A stretch of DNA of 64,000 nucleotides from Marinobacter vinifirmus. Lineage in GTDB: Bacteria; Pseudomonadota; Gammaproteobacteria; Pseudomonadales; Oleiphilaceae. The stretch spans positions 1-64,000 of the forward strand of contig NZ_NEFY01000012.1 in NCBI RefSeq assembly GCF_002258215.1. The letters are read 5' to 3'. The notes under the pieces are model-generated. The model was not told the origin of the DNA, searched no databases, and saw only the letters and a list, made by a program, of their open reading frames with translations. The number at the start of each line of letters is the position of its first letter. The stretch's first letter is position 1. The translations under genes were made by a program, and so were the position numbers. Shown in pieces: positions 37,236-46,311 of this stretch.

Positions 37236-38111
37236 GTGACTCTCTTTAACGGGCGCCATCAAGCAGCATTCCGTGTCAGGGCTTCGGCCCTGACAGGAAC
37301 CCCGTGCTGCAGGCGCCCCGGTCGCCTGGCGCGAGCAGCCGCCTTGCTCCTGCTTACCCTCTTGTTACCTCTATCCGGCTGTAACACGAACGCCATCTAT
37401 CAGGACAATCTGTACAACCCCCCGGTTTACTGGGGTACCCATGTGGTCAAGAAGGGCGAGAACCTGTACCGAATCGCCTGGCGTTATGGCCGGGACTACC
37501 GCGAGCTGGGTAATGCCAATGGCCTGGCGCCGCCCTGGAACCTGCAGGTGGGCCAGGTGCTGCGACTGGACAAGAAAGGCCGGATTCCCGAAAGCACCAG
37601 AACGGCATCTGCCCCGCGCAGCACCGCTCCCGCCCCGCGCCCCAAGGCGGTAACCCAGCGCCCGAAGGCGACAACGCCTCCTTCCACCCGTACTACCCGC
37701 CCGGCCGGTTCGGCTTCCGGCAGCAGTCAGACGGTGGCCAATGTGCGATGGCACTGGCCGCACGGTGGCACTGTTATTGCAGGATATTCCACATCCGGAA
37801 AAGTCAATAAAGGTATTGATATTGCCGGAAAACCCGGGGATGCTGTGAAGGCTGCAGCTAATGGAAATGTGGTTTACGCGGGAAGCGGGTTGCTTGGTTA
37901 CGGCAACCTGATTATTGTGAATCACAACGAACATTATCTGAGCGCCTACGCACACAACCGCAAGATTCTGGTGCAGGAAGGGGAGGATGTTAAAGCCGGA
38001 CAGGTAATCGCCGAGCTGGGAAGTACAGGGACAGACAAGCCGATGTTGCACTTCGAGATTCGCAAGAATGGCAATCCGGTAGACCCGTCCCGATACCTGC
38101 CCAGACGATAA
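37236..38111 (+). CDS. nlpD: Lipoprotein NlpD, LysM and degenerate M23 domains
   Basis: A 291-aa outer-membrane lipoprotein that activates a cell-wall amidase at division. The lipobox LSGC ends at Cys49 after a long basic leader. A LysM domain follows (about residues 67-110, THVVKKGENLYRIAWRYG), then a Pro/Thr/Arg-rich linker and an M23 peptidase fold (about 165-285). The zinc ligands are lost: NKGIDIAG replaces the HxGxD pattern and MLHFEI replaces HLHFE. This matches activator-type NlpD rather than an active endopeptidase. The start is a GTG with a weak ribosome binding site; no in-frame ATG lies before the signal peptide. It is followed by rpoS. Confidence 0.93.
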   Translation: MTLFNGRHQAAFRVRASALTGTPCCRRPGRLARAAALLLLTLLLPLSGCNTNAIYQDNLYNPPVYWGTHVVKKGENLYRIAWRYGRDYRELGNANGLAPPWNLQVGQVLRLDKKGRIPESTRTASAPRSTAPAPRPKAVTQRPKATTPPSTRTTRPAGSASGSSQTVANVRWHWPHGGTVIAGYSTSGKVNKGIDIAGKPGDAVKAAANGNVVYAGSGLLGYGNLIIVNHNEHYLSAYAHNRKILVQEGEDVKAGQVIAELGSTGTDKPMLHFEIRKNGNPVDPSRYLPRR

Positions 38112-38300
38112 ATCAGGGGAGCCGGAAGTTCCCTCGTTGATTACCCGACGTCCTGACTGATACCGCACAAGACAAGAACAAGAATGGCAACGGTGATTGC
38201 CAGCCAACAAGCAACTGTCCTGAAGAAAACCAACATTGAAAGCCCGCAATAACAAGAAGTATCGGGCGAAAACAGGATTATTGAGAGGCGGGGTAACGTA

Positions 38301-39299
38301 ATGTCAGCAGAGCAAGAAGACATCATCATTGATCGCGTTGCAGAGATGGAAGACTCAGACGATCATATCTTGGCCGAGGACAAGCCTGATAAGGCCGCGG
38401 CTGAAGACCCGGTGGCGGAAACCGAAGAGGGTTTTCCGGCCCAGGGCAAATACTTCACCAGCGCAAAGCAGCTGGATGCCACCCAGTTATACCTTAACGA
38501 AATCGGTTTCTCTCCCTTACTGACACCCGAAGAAGAAGTGTACTTTGCGCGCCTGGCCCGTAAGGGCGAAGAGGCTGGTCGCAAGCGCATGATTGAAAGT
38601 AACCTTCGGCTGGTGGTCAAGATTGCCCGGCGTTACGTGAACCGCGGGCTCACCCTGTTGGATCTGATCGAAGAAGGTAACCTGGGCCTGATTCGTGCGG
38701 TCGAGAAGTTCGACCCGGAGCGGGGCTTCCGGTTCTCTACCTACGCCACCTGGTGGATCCGCCAGACCATCGAGCGGGCGATCATGAACCAGACCCGCAC
38801 CATCCGTTTGCCGATTCACGTGGTCAAGGAACTGAACCTGTACCTGCGTGCGGCCCGGGAGCTCACCCAGAAGCTGGACCATGAGCCGACGGCGGAAGAG
38901 ATTGCCCGGATGGTGGATAAGCCGGTCGCAGACGTAAAGCGTATGCTGGGGCTGAACGAACGGGTGGCCTCCATGGATACGCCTATAGGTGTGGGGAGTG
39001 ACAAGTCCCTGATGGACACCGTGGCCGATGAAGGTGCGTCTGATCCCGCCGATGTGCTGCAGGATGATGATATCTGTTCCAGCCTGGAAAAGTGGATAGA
39101 CCAGCTGAGTGACAAACAACAGGAAGTGCTGTCTCGCCGTTTCGGTTTGCGGGGTTATCCCATCAGTACCCTGGAAGAGGTGGGGCAGGAGATTGGCCTG
39201 ACCCGCGAACGGGTGCGGCAGATTCAGGTAGAAGCCCTGCGTCGCTTGCGGGAAATCCTGGAGAAGGACGGTCTGTCAGGTAATCTGCTGTTTAACTAA
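38301..39299 (+). CDS. rpoS: RNA polymerase sigma factor RpoS
   Basis: The 332-aa stationary-phase and general-stress sigma factor. An acidic N-terminus (about 1-50) is followed by regions 1.2 ([21 protein letters not shown]), 2 ([36 protein letters not shown]), 3 ([18 protein letters not shown]) and 4 ([19 protein letters not shown]). Synteny surE-pcm-(DUF368)-nlpD-rpoS confirms it. GAGGCGGGG precedes the ATG. In relatives a main rpoS promoter lies inside nlpD. The 189-nt nlpD-rpoS gap shows only a weak GGCAA/TTGCC hairpin near 38184. Confidence 0.97.
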   Translation: MSAEQEDIIIDRVAEMEDSDDHILAEDKPDKAAAEDPVAETEEGFPAQGKYFTSAKQLDATQLYLNEIGFSPLLTPEEEVYFARLARKGEEAGRKRMIESNLRLVVKIARRYVNRGLTLLDLIEEGNLGLIRAVEKFDPERGFRFSTYATWWIRQTIERAIMNQTRTIRLPIHVVKELNLYLRAARELTQKLDHEPTAEEIARMVDKPVADVKRMLGLNERVASMDTPIGVGSDKSLMDTVADEGASDPADVLQDDDICSSLEKWIDQLSDKQQEVLSRRFGLRGYPISTLEEVGQEIGLTRERVRQIQVEALRRLREILEKDGLSGNLLFN

Positions 39300-39322
39300 C
39301 ACATCTGACGCACTACACAGGC

Positions 39323-39354
39323 AAGTCGGTCATGGTCACATGGCCGGCTTTTTT
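39323..39354 (+). terminator. Rho-independent terminator after rpoS
   Basis: AAGTCGGTCATG pairs with CATGGCCGGCTT (12 pairs, two G-U) around GTCA, followed by TTTT. It lies 24 nt after the rpoS stop. Confidence 0.88.
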
Positions 39355-39381
39355 GTTTAATGTGGCATCAAATGAGAACCA

Positions 39382-39416
39382 GGTGGTAAATGCCACCGGA
39401 ACTTCGTTGTTAGAAT
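39382..39416 (+). promoter_or_regulatory. Candidate promoter with an operator-like palindrome
   Basis: TGTTAGAAT (39408-39416) is an extended -10 box (TGN plus TAGAAT). A short palindrome, GGTGG-N6-CCACC (39382-39397), occupies the usual -35 region and there is no -35 match. The palindrome might be an activator or repressor site. Downstream in the leader, CACCGGG (39421-39427) pairs with CCCGGTG (39445-39451). The start codon is at 39497. Confidence 0.4.
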
Positions 39417-39496
39417 GGGCCACCGGGCGGAATTCGGGTGTCGACCCGGTGCGAATGAAGCATTCAATAATAACGATCTTAAGGAAGGAAAGGACT

Positions 39497-40072
39497 ATGA
39501 AGAAGACTCTTACAGCAGGTTTTGCATCTCTGATACTCGCCGGCGCCCTGGCCACCCCTGCCCACGCCCTGACCGTAAGCGGTGTGGATGTTCCGGACAC
39601 CTATTCCGCCATGGGCCAGGAACTGCAGCTGAACGGTGCAGGTACCCGCTCCAAGTGGTTCATGGATCTGTACGTTGGTGGCTTGTACGTTGCCGAGAAA
39701 GTCAGTGACGGGCAGGCAGTTATTAACGCCGACGAGCCCCAGGCAATCACCCTGCATATCACCTCCGGCATGATCACCAGCGAGCGCATGACCGAAGCCA
39801 CCATGGACGGCTTCAAGTCATCCACCGACGGTGACCTGTCAGCCATCCAGTCTGATGTCGACCAGTTCATGTCCGTGTTCCAGGAAGAAATCAAGGAAGG
39901 CGACGTCTTTGACCTGGTCTATGCGCCGGGAGAAGGTGTGCACGTGCTGAAGAACGGCGAGCAGAAAGACACCGTAGGTGACCTGGAGTTCAAGAAAGCC
40001 CTGTTTGGTATCTGGCTGTCTGATAAGCCTGCCCAGAAAGACCTGAAAAACAAAATGCTCGGCCAGAACTGA
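39497..40072 (+). CDS. Secreted chalcone-isomerase-like protein
   Basis: A 191-aa periplasmic protein. The signal peptide (residues 1 to about 24, cut after AHA) precedes a chalcone isomerase-like domain (GVDVPDTYSAMGQELQLNGAG, then FMDLYVGGLYVAEK). Bacterial members are not thought to act on flavonoids; the ligand is unknown and a fatty acid is possible. The ATG at 39497 follows AAGGAAGGAAAGG; a longer frame upstream would run through the terminator. It stands alone between its own promoter and terminator. Confidence 0.87.
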   Translation: MKKTLTAGFASLILAGALATPAHALTVSGVDVPDTYSAMGQELQLNGAGTRSKWFMDLYVGGLYVAEKVSDGQAVINADEPQAITLHITSGMITSERMTEATMDGFKSSTDGDLSAIQSDVDQFMSVFQEEIKEGDVFDLVYAPGEGVHVLKNGEQKDTVGDLEFKKALFGIWLSDKPAQKDLKNKMLGQN

Positions 40073-40091
40073 GTTTCTGGAAGGAGTGATG

Positions 40092-40118
40092 AAAAAGCCG
40101 GCGAATGCCGGCTTTTTT
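40092..40118 (+). terminator. Bidirectional terminator
   Basis: AAAAGCCGGC and GCCGGCTTTT form a perfect 10-bp stem with a GAAT loop. It has six T on the plus-strand side and a matching A-tract on the other. It serves the chalcone-isomerase gene from the left and nth from the right. Confidence 0.92.
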
Positions 40119-40143
40119 GTGCCTGAAGGGAAGCGAGTATTGG

Positions 40144-40782
40144 TTACTGGTAGTCCCGCTTTTGCTTGAATTCGCAAAGGTCTTCGATAATACAGGCACC
40201 ACATTTGGGCTTGCGGGCGGTACAGGTGTAGCGGCCGTGCAGGATCAGCCAGTGATGGGCGTCCATCAGGAATTCCTTGGGCACCAGTCGCATCAGCCGC
40301 TTTTCCACCTCCAGTACGTTCTTGCCAGGCGCAATGCCGGTACGGTTGGACACCCGGAAAATGTGGGTATCTACCGCCATGGCGGGCTGACGGAAAGCGG
40401 TGTTCAGTACCACGTTGGCGGTTTTCCGGCCGACTCCGGGCAGGGCTTCCAGGGCCTCGCGGTTATCCGGCACCACACTGCCGTGCTGTTCCATCAGGAT
40501 CTTGCAGGTTTTGATGACGTTCTCGGCCTTGCTGTTAAACAGGCCGATGGTCTTGATGTACTCCTTCAGGCCGTCCACGCCCAACGCATAGATAGCTTCC
40601 GGGGTGTTGGCTATCGGGAACAGCTTGTCGGTGGCTTTGTTGACACCCACATCGGTGGCCTGCGCCGACAGGATCACGGCAATCAGCAACTCGAACGGAT
40701 TGCTGTAGTTAAGCTCCGTGGTCGGGTTGGGGTTGGCGTCCCGCAGGCGGGTAAATATCTCGATGCGTTTCTGTTTGTTCAT
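40144..40782 (-). CDS. nth: Endonuclease III
   Basis: A 212-aa base-excision repair glycosylase/AP lyase for oxidised pyrimidines. The helix-hairpin-helix ALPGVGRKTANVVLN with its catalytic Lys is near residue 116. The catalytic Asp is in AVDTHIFRVSNR, and the four Cys of the 4Fe-4S cluster are in the C-terminal CTARKPKCGACIIEDLC. It ends the metG-rnf-nth strand run, the usual neighbour of rnfE in gammaproteobacteria. Confidence 0.97.
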   Translation of the reverse strand: MNKQKRIEIFTRLRDANPNPTTELNYSNPFELLIAVILSAQATDVGVNKATDKLFPIANTPEAIYALGVDGLKEYIKTIGLFNSKAENVIKTCKILMEQHGSVVPDNREALEALPGVGRKTANVVLNTAFRQPAMAVDTHIFRVSNRTGIAPGKNVLEVEKRLMRLVPKEFLMDAHHWLILHGRYTCTARKPKCGACIIEDLCEFKQKRDYQ

Positions 40783-40800
40783 AGGACGACGAAATCAGCT

Positions 40801-41517
40801 TCAGGAAATGTTGCCGGTTACCCGGACCCGTTTGCTGCCTGCGGTGGCGGCCACCGGCTCTGCCGCTTTCCGGCGTTCGCTCAGGTAATTGTCGATGCCG
40901 TTCTTCAACGCGATCAGCAGGCCAAGGCCTACGAAAGCGCCGGGCGGCAGCACCATAAACAGCATATCCGGATACTGGTCGAAGGGCCGTACTACCCAAT
41001 CGGCTGCCATGGGCCCCAGCAGCAGGTGCATGTCGGCAAACAGGGTGCCCTGGCCGAGCAGTTCCCGCATACCGCCGAGCACAACCAGGACCGCCAGGAA
41101 GCCGAGGCCCATCATGGCACCATCCAGGATGGCCGGCAGTGGTGGGTTCTTGGAGGCAAAGGCATCGGCGCGGCCGAGAATGGCGCAGTTGGTAACGATC
41201 AGCGGGATGAAGATGCCAAGAATTTCGTACAGTTCGTAAGTGAAAGCCTGCATCAGCAGTTCTGCACAGGTCACAAACGAGGCGATGATCATTACGAAGG
41301 CCGGCAACCGGACGGACTCACTGACAAAGTTCCGGATCACCGAGACGGACAGGTTGGAACCAATCAGCACCAGCAGGGTGGCAATGCCCAGGCCAATGGC
41401 GTTGACCACGGTACTGGTCACCGCCAGCAGGGGGCACAGGCCTAACACCTGAACCAGCGCCGGGTTGTTGTGCCACAGTCCGTCTTTGATGATCTCTCCG
41501 TTGGTTTTGGTAGCCAT
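40801..41517 (-). CDS. rnfE: Rnf electron transport complex subunit E
   Basis: A 238-aa integral membrane subunit with about six helices. The paired family segments GLCPLLAVT and [11 protein letters not shown] are shared with RnfA. I chose the ATG at 41517 ([15 protein letters not shown]); a longer frame would run into rnfG. The C-terminal extension after residue 205 is basic and cytoplasmic. It is the last Rnf subunit gene, 18 nt before nth. Confidence 0.95.
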   Translation of the reverse strand: MATKTNGEIIKDGLWHNNPALVQVLGLCPLLAVTSTVVNAIGLGIATLLVLIGSNLSVSVIRNFVSESVRLPAFVMIIASFVTCAELLMQAFTYELYEILGIFIPLIVTNCAILGRADAFASKNPPLPAILDGAMMGLGFLAVLVVLGGMRELLGQGTLFADMHLLLGPMAADWVVRPFDQYPDMLFMVLPPGAFVGLGLLIALKNGIDNYLSERRKAAEPVAATAGSKRVRVTGNIS

Positions 41518-41518
41518 G

Positions 41519-42172
41519 TCAGGAGTGCTCCTCAGACAGCGGATGGGCGGCAATGGCCTCGCGGATGTCGGCCCGGTGTTTACGGAAATACACCAGCGTT
41601 TTCTGGACGGCTTTCACCACCGCGCGCGGCGTGATGGTGGCTCCGGTAAACTGGTCAAATACTCCACCGTTCTTCTTTACGCTCCACTCCCGGGGCTTGG
41701 GATTGTTCAGGGAGCGGCCATTGAAGTCGTAGACCCAGTCTGATTTTCGGGTTTCGATACGGTCGCCCAGCCCCGGAGTTTCCCTGTGGCTGGTTACCCG
41801 AACGCCCAGTACCGTGCCGTCCAGGTCTACGCCCACCAGCAGGTGGATGTCACCGGAATAGCCATCGGGGGCCACTGCCGGAAAGATCAGGCCCACCGGG
41901 CGGCCGTCCTGCCGGGCTACCCATGCCAGTACCGGCCCGGCTTCCGGCGTTCTCTCGTCAGCCGGCAGGGCAACCGAGCTGTTCAGCAGGTCGTTGTTGT
42001 GGCGGCTCTCCGGAATAATCTCGAACAGGGCTTTTGCCTCGGCCCGGGCGGCCTGGTCGGCAATCCGGTCTTTGGTGAGGCCCTGGGTCAGCGCAATGGT
42101 GCCGCCGGTCAGTACGGCAAACAGGCCAAGGCCGATAGCGCTGCGACGGATGGAGGTGGTCAGTGTGCTCAT
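41519..42172 (-). CDS. rnfG: Rnf electron transport complex subunit G
   Basis: A 217-aa subunit with one N-terminal membrane helix (about residues 9-29) and a periplasmic flavin-binding domain. The FMN attachment motif is visible as [12 protein letters not shown] (Thr near residue 179), and [14 protein letters not shown] precedes it. It passes electrons on the periplasmic side of the complex. The stop lies 1 nt before rnfE and the start 2 nt after rnfD. Confidence 0.96.
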   Translation of the reverse strand: MSTLTTSIRRSAIGLGLFAVLTGGTIALTQGLTKDRIADQAARAEAKALFEIIPESRHNNDLLNSSVALPADERTPEAGPVLAWVARQDGRPVGLIFPAVAPDGYSGDIHLLVGVDLDGTVLGVRVTSHRETPGLGDRIETRKSDWVYDFNGRSLNNPKPREWSVKKNGGVFDQFTGATITPRAVVKAVQKTLVYFRKHRADIREAIAAHPLSEEHS

Positions 42173-42174
42173 GG

Positions 42175-43227
42175 TCAGCCTCCGTTCCTGCCCGGCAGGC
42201 CGCGCCGGGGCTTGTGGTGGCCGTAGGTTCTGGGCGGCGTGTAATGATCGATAAACGGAACGGCGAAATTCATCAGCAGTACGCTGAAGGCGACGGCGTC
42301 CGGGTAGTTACCCCAACTGCGAATCAGGTAAATGAGCACCCCGATGCCGGCGCCATAAATCAGCTTTCCCTGATGGCTGGTCGCGGCCGAAACCGGGTCG
42401 GTCGCGATAAAGAAGGCACCCAGCATGGTGCCGCCGGCCAGCAGGTGCAGTTGCAGGGGCGCGTATTGGTCCGGGTTGCTGCCAAAGGCCAGGCTCATCA
42501 GGGCGATACCCGCCAGAAACGCCACGGGAATATGCCAGGTGATGATTCTCAGGCCGATCAGCAGCAGGCCACCGGCCAGGAAGGCCAGGTTGACCCATTC
42601 CCAGCCTGCGGCTATTTGCTCGCCGAATGTCGGGTGCTGCAGCACTTCAGCGGCGGTGTGGCTGGCAATCTTGTGCTTGTACTCATCCAGTGGGGTAGCC
42701 ATGGTCCAGCCGTCGACCGTTGTCTGACTGGCGGAGAAAATGCTGCTGAGTGTTTCGCCGAATCCGGGAGCACCGCCCCAAAGGGTCGCCGCCTGTGCCC
42801 AGTTGGTGGTCATGGCCACCGGGAAGGAAATAAGCACCAGGGCATAGCCGACCATGGCCGGATTGAACGGGTTGGAGCCGAGCCCGCCGTATAGCTGCTT
42901 GGCCACCACGATGGCGGTAATCACCGCAATGCCGGAGACCCACCAAGGGGCAAACTGCGGCAGGGACAGGCCCAGCAGCAAGCCGGTTACCGCCGCGGTA
43001 TTGTCTTTCAGGAAAAACGCCACCGGCTTACTGCGGAGTTTCAGAATGGCGGCTTCGGCCGCCAGTGCCAGTGCGATACACCACACCACATTGATCAGGT
43101 TACCCCAGCCGAAAAACAGGGTCTGGGCCAGCAGGCCTGGCAGGGCGGCAAGAATGACCCAGAGCATGACCCGTGACGTAGGGCGGGCGTTGTGGGCATG
43201 GGGTGACGACTGTTGAACTAATGCCAT
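42175..43227 (-). CDS. rnfD: Rnf electron transport complex subunit D
   Basis: A 350-aa membrane subunit with about nine helices, related to NqrB. The covalent-FMN region is in [19 protein letters not shown] (Thr-Ser), with [16 protein letters not shown] upstream. The ATG at 43227 is preferred over a TTG two codons upstream. It has a 21-nt gap after rnfC. Confidence 0.95.
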   Translation of the reverse strand: MALVQQSSPHAHNARPTSRVMLWVILAALPGLLAQTLFFGWGNLINVVWCIALALAAEAAILKLRSKPVAFFLKDNTAAVTGLLLGLSLPQFAPWWVSGIAVITAIVVAKQLYGGLGSNPFNPAMVGYALVLISFPVAMTTNWAQAATLWGGAPGFGETLSSIFSASQTTVDGWTMATPLDEYKHKIASHTAAEVLQHPTFGEQIAAGWEWVNLAFLAGGLLLIGLRIITWHIPVAFLAGIALMSLAFGSNPDQYAPLQLHLLAGGTMLGAFFIATDPVSAATSHQGKLIYGAGIGVLIYLIRSWGNYPDAVAFSVLLMNFAVPFIDHYTPPRTYGHHKPRRGLPGRNGG

Positions 43228-43248
43228 GAACAATAAGCCTGCAATGGG

Positions 43249-45114
43249 TTATTCGGATGCCGCGGAGCCGGTTTGCTCAGCGAGAACGTTTCGGGCATCA
43301 GCCAGGGCCTGTTCGGCTCGCTGTACCCGGTCGTGGTTCTTGGCCACGGCCCGCTCCAGTTTGTCCACGTTGTCGGCCTGCTGGGCCCGGGCTTCTTCCA
43401 GCATGCCTTGCATGGTATCGAGCTTGCCCTGAGCCTGCATAAGCTGCTTCTCCAGTGCCTCGATATCCGGCAGCGCCTGGTCTTCCCCTGTAGTGTCGGG
43501 TGATGCAGTCTCTTGAGACGGTGCAGGCGTAGCTGCAGCCGCTTCTGCGGTTTTGGCTGCCTTGGCCTTTTTCCGCTCCAGCGCCTGCTGCACCAGGGCG
43601 GCCTTGGCAGCACGGTCGTCCACGGCTTCGCCCTCCTGTGCCGCCTGTTCTGCTTCAGCCTGTTTCTTTGCCTGGGCTTCAGCGGCGGCCTTGGCCCGTT
43701 CCTTGCGGCGCTGTTCCTTCTCTTGCTGCTCCCGCTCAAGGCGGGCCTGGCGGGCTTCGAAACGCTCCCGGGCATGGTCGGATTTCAGCTGCTCCGCACG
43801 CTGCTGGCGGATTTCGCCCTTGGCGTACCGGTAATACTGCACCAGCGGGATTGAGCTCGGGCACACGTAGGAGCAGGCACCGCATTCGATACAATCGAAC
43901 AGGTTCAGGTGCTCGGCTTTCTCGAACTCGGCGGCCTTGGCGTACCAGAACAGTTGTTGTGGCAACAACTCCATGGGGCAAGCCAGCGCACACTGGCCGC
44001 AGCGGATACAAGGTTGTTCCGGAGGTGGAGCTGGAAGTTCCCCGGCAGTTGCTGCAATCACGCAGTTGGATGTTTTTACTACGGGCACGTCATCTGAGTG
44101 CAGGGTGTAGCCCATCATGGGCCCGCCCAGCACCAGGCGGTTGAGCTGTTCCGGGTGCAGCCCGGCCTGTGCCAGCAGATAACTTATGGGAGTGCCGATC
44201 AGTGCTTCTACGTTGCCGGGCTGTTGCAGTGCTTCACCTGTCAGGGTGACCACGCGGGAAATCAGGGGTTTGCCTTCAAAAACCGCCCTGGAGACAGCCA
44301 GCGAGGTACCGATGTTCTGGCACATCACGCCGACATCTGCAGGAATGCCGCCACTGGGCACTTCCAGGCCGGTCAGGATTTCGATCAGTTGCTTTTCACC
44401 ACCGGAAGGATACTTGGTGGGGATCACCGCAATCTCGATTTGTGTGCCCTGAACTGCTGCCTGCATGGCGGCAATGGCTTCAGGTTTGTTGTCTTCAATG
44501 CCGATCACGCAGCGGGCAGGGCGAAGAATCCAGGCCATTACCTGCATGCCGGACACCACTTCGGCGGCATGCTCGCGCATGGTCATGTCGTCGGCGGTGA
44601 TGTAGGGCTCGCATTCGGCACCGTTCAGGATCAGGGTTTCAACCTTGCGGTCCCTTGGCGGACGCAGCTTGATGTCGGTGGGGAAGCCTGCGCCACCCAT
44701 ACCGGCAATGCCGGCATTCCGGATGATCTGCAGAACCTGTTCCCGGTCCATCAGCTTGTAGTCGGAAATCGGGGACAGCTCTGTCCACTGGTCTTCGCCA
44801 TCAGGCTTCAGAACCACGCACCAGTCGGCCATACCGGACGGGTGTGGCACCGGCAGCTGCTCGACGGCTTCAATGGTGCCGGAGGTAGGGGCGTGTACCG
44901 GCACGCCCATTCCTGAAGTAACATCGGCCACAACCTGGCCTTTGAGTACCCGGTCGCCAACGTTGACGGCCACTTCTGCAGGCTCCCCGATGTGTTGCTG
45001 CAGGGGCAGAACCAGTCGCTCAGGAATGCCTGCTTGCTGAATGGGGCGGGTGGTGGACTGGTGCTTGTTTTCCGGCGGATGAATGCCACCGGCGAAATTC
45101 CACAGCTGAGTCAT
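43249..45114 (-). CDS. rnfC: Rnf electron transport complex subunit C
   Basis: A 621-aa peripheral subunit that accepts electrons from NADH. It has the N-terminal RnfC domain and an NADH/FMN Rossmann part with AGIAGMGGAGFPTDIKL. Two 4Fe-4S ferredoxin motifs follow (CIRCGQCALACP and CIECGACSYVCP, about residues 375-425). The last 180 residues are a highly charged Ala/Glu/Lys/Gln-rich stretch, probably coiled coil, a variable-length tail common in proteobacterial RnfC. The stop of rnfB overlaps its start. Confidence 0.96.
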   Translation of the reverse strand: MTQLWNFAGGIHPPENKHQSTTRPIQQAGIPERLVLPLQQHIGEPAEVAVNVGDRVLKGQVVADVTSGMGVPVHAPTSGTIEAVEQLPVPHPSGMADWCVVLKPDGEDQWTELSPISDYKLMDREQVLQIIRNAGIAGMGGAGFPTDIKLRPPRDRKVETLILNGAECEPYITADDMTMREHAAEVVSGMQVMAWILRPARCVIGIEDNKPEAIAAMQAAVQGTQIEIAVIPTKYPSGGEKQLIEILTGLEVPSGGIPADVGVMCQNIGTSLAVSRAVFEGKPLISRVVTLTGEALQQPGNVEALIGTPISYLLAQAGLHPEQLNRLVLGGPMMGYTLHSDDVPVVKTSNCVIAATAGELPAPPPEQPCIRCGQCALACPMELLPQQLFWYAKAAEFEKAEHLNLFDCIECGACSYVCPSSIPLVQYYRYAKGEIRQQRAEQLKSDHARERFEARQARLEREQQEKEQRRKERAKAAAEAQAKKQAEAEQAAQEGEAVDDRAAKAALVQQALERKKAKAAKTAEAAAATPAPSQETASPDTTGEDQALPDIEALEKQLMQAQGKLDTMQGMLEEARAQQADNVDKLERAVAKNHDRVQRAEQALADARNVLAEQTGSAASE

Positions 45115-45692
45115 CAGGTACTGGCTCCCTGGCGGTCCGTGGCAATCAGGTTGGGCTTCGGTGGTGTCCAGGTCCAGGTGCGGATATCCGGCTCCAGGGT
45201 GACCATGTCGATGCAGTCAACGGGGCAGGGCTCTACGCACAGGTCGCAGCCGGTGCATTCGCTTTCGATGACGGTGTGCATATGCTTGGCGGCCCCGAGG
45301 ATGGCGTCTACCGGGCAGGCCTGGATACACTTGGTGCAGCCGATGCATTCATCTTCACGAATGACTGCGACACGCTTGGCCTGTTCAACGCCGTGTTCGG
45401 CGTCCAGGGGCTGGGGTTCTACGTCCAGCAGGTCTGCCAGGGCCTTGATCGTGCTTTCGCCGCCTGGCGGGCACTTGTTAATCGCTTCGCCGTGGGCGAT
45501 GGCTTCGGCGTAGGGGCGGCAACCGGGGAAGCCGCACTGGCCGCACTGGGTCTGCGGCAGAAGTGAATCGATCTGGTCTACCAGCGGATTGCCTTCAACC
45601 CTGAACCGCTCTGCGGCAAACCCCAGCAACCCGCCAAAGACCAGCGCCAGTGCCAGCAGAACCACAACGGCAATCAGAAAGCTTGTCCACAT
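45114..45692 (-). CDS. rnfB: Rnf electron transport complex subunit B
   Basis: A 192-aa ferredoxin-like subunit. An N-terminal membrane anchor (about residues 5-27) precedes the 4Fe-4S (Fe-S) domain CGQCGFPGC and two 4Fe-4S clusters in [12 protein letters not shown] and [12 protein letters not shown]. It overlaps rnfC by 1 nt and follows rnfA by 15 nt. It is the usual cytosolic-side electron carrier of Rnf. Confidence 0.96.
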   Translation of the reverse strand: MWTSFLIAVVVLLALALVFGGLLGFAAERFRVEGNPLVDQIDSLLPQTQCGQCGFPGCRPYAEAIAHGEAINKCPPGGESTIKALADLLDVEPQPLDAEHGVEQAKRVAVIREDECIGCTKCIQACPVDAILGAAKHMHTVIESECTGCDLCVEPCPVDCIDMVTLEPDIRTWTWTPPKPNLIATDRQGAST

Positions 45693-45707
45693 AAAACAAC
45701 TGCTCCG

Positions 45708-46289
45708 TCAGACCGTAACCAGGCCGGTAAAGCCCAGAAACGCCAGCGACATGAGACCTGCGGTAATCATACCAATGGCGGCGCCACGAAAGGCAACCGG
45801 TACATCAGACACGGCAATCCGCTCGCGCATGGCCGCAAACAGCACCAGCACCAGGGAGAAACCGGCCGCTGCGCCAAAGCCGTACAGCACGGATTCAACG
45901 AAGTTGTTGTTTTTATTCAGGTTAAGCAGGGCTACGCCCAGAACCGCGCAGTTGGTGGTAATCAGCGGCAGAAAAATACCGAGTACCCGGTACAGCAAAG
46001 GGCTGGTTTTGCGCACCACCATTTCGGTGAACTGAACCACCACCGCAATCACCAGGATGAAGGTGATGGTTTTCAGGAAAGCCAGGTCCAGCGGTGCCAG
46101 CAGATAGGTATAGGCCAGGTAACTGCACACCGAAGACAGGGTCAGTACAAACGTGGTGGCCAGCGACATACCCATGGCGGTTTCCAGTTTCCCGGAAACA
46201 CCCATGAAGGGGCACAGTCCCAGGAACTGCACCAGCACGAAGTTGTTCACCAGAATGGTGCTGACCAGTATCAGCAAATACTCTGTCAT
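45708..46289 (-). CDS. rnfA: Rnf electron transport complex subunit A
   Basis: A 193-aa membrane subunit with six helices. The two inverted half-repeats carry [12 protein letters not shown] and [13 protein letters not shown], whose Cys residues are proposed to hold a shared 2Fe-2S cluster with RnfE. It is the first Rnf gene, 22 nt downstream of metG, so metG and rnf may share a transcript. Confidence 0.96.
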   Translation of the reverse strand: MTEYLLILVSTILVNNFVLVQFLGLCPFMGVSGKLETAMGMSLATTFVLTLSSVCSYLAYTYLLAPLDLAFLKTITFILVIAVVVQFTEMVVRKTSPLLYRVLGIFLPLITTNCAVLGVALLNLNKNNNFVESVLYGFGAAAGFSLVLVLFAAMRERIAVSDVPVAFRGAAIGMITAGLMSLAFLGFTGLVTV

Positions 46290-46311
46290 CGGAGCGTCTC
46301 AGCCTTGCTGC

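Noticed and set aside
37236..38111. NlpD as an active M23 endopeptidase
   Set aside because: The His residues of the HxGxD and HLHFE zinc motifs are replaced (NKGID and MLHFE), so catalysis is not expected.
39300..39496. Search for an RsmZ-type small RNA after rpoS, where Pseudomonas has one
   Set aside because: The gap holds the rpoS terminator and a promoter for the next gene; there is no series of GGA hairpins.
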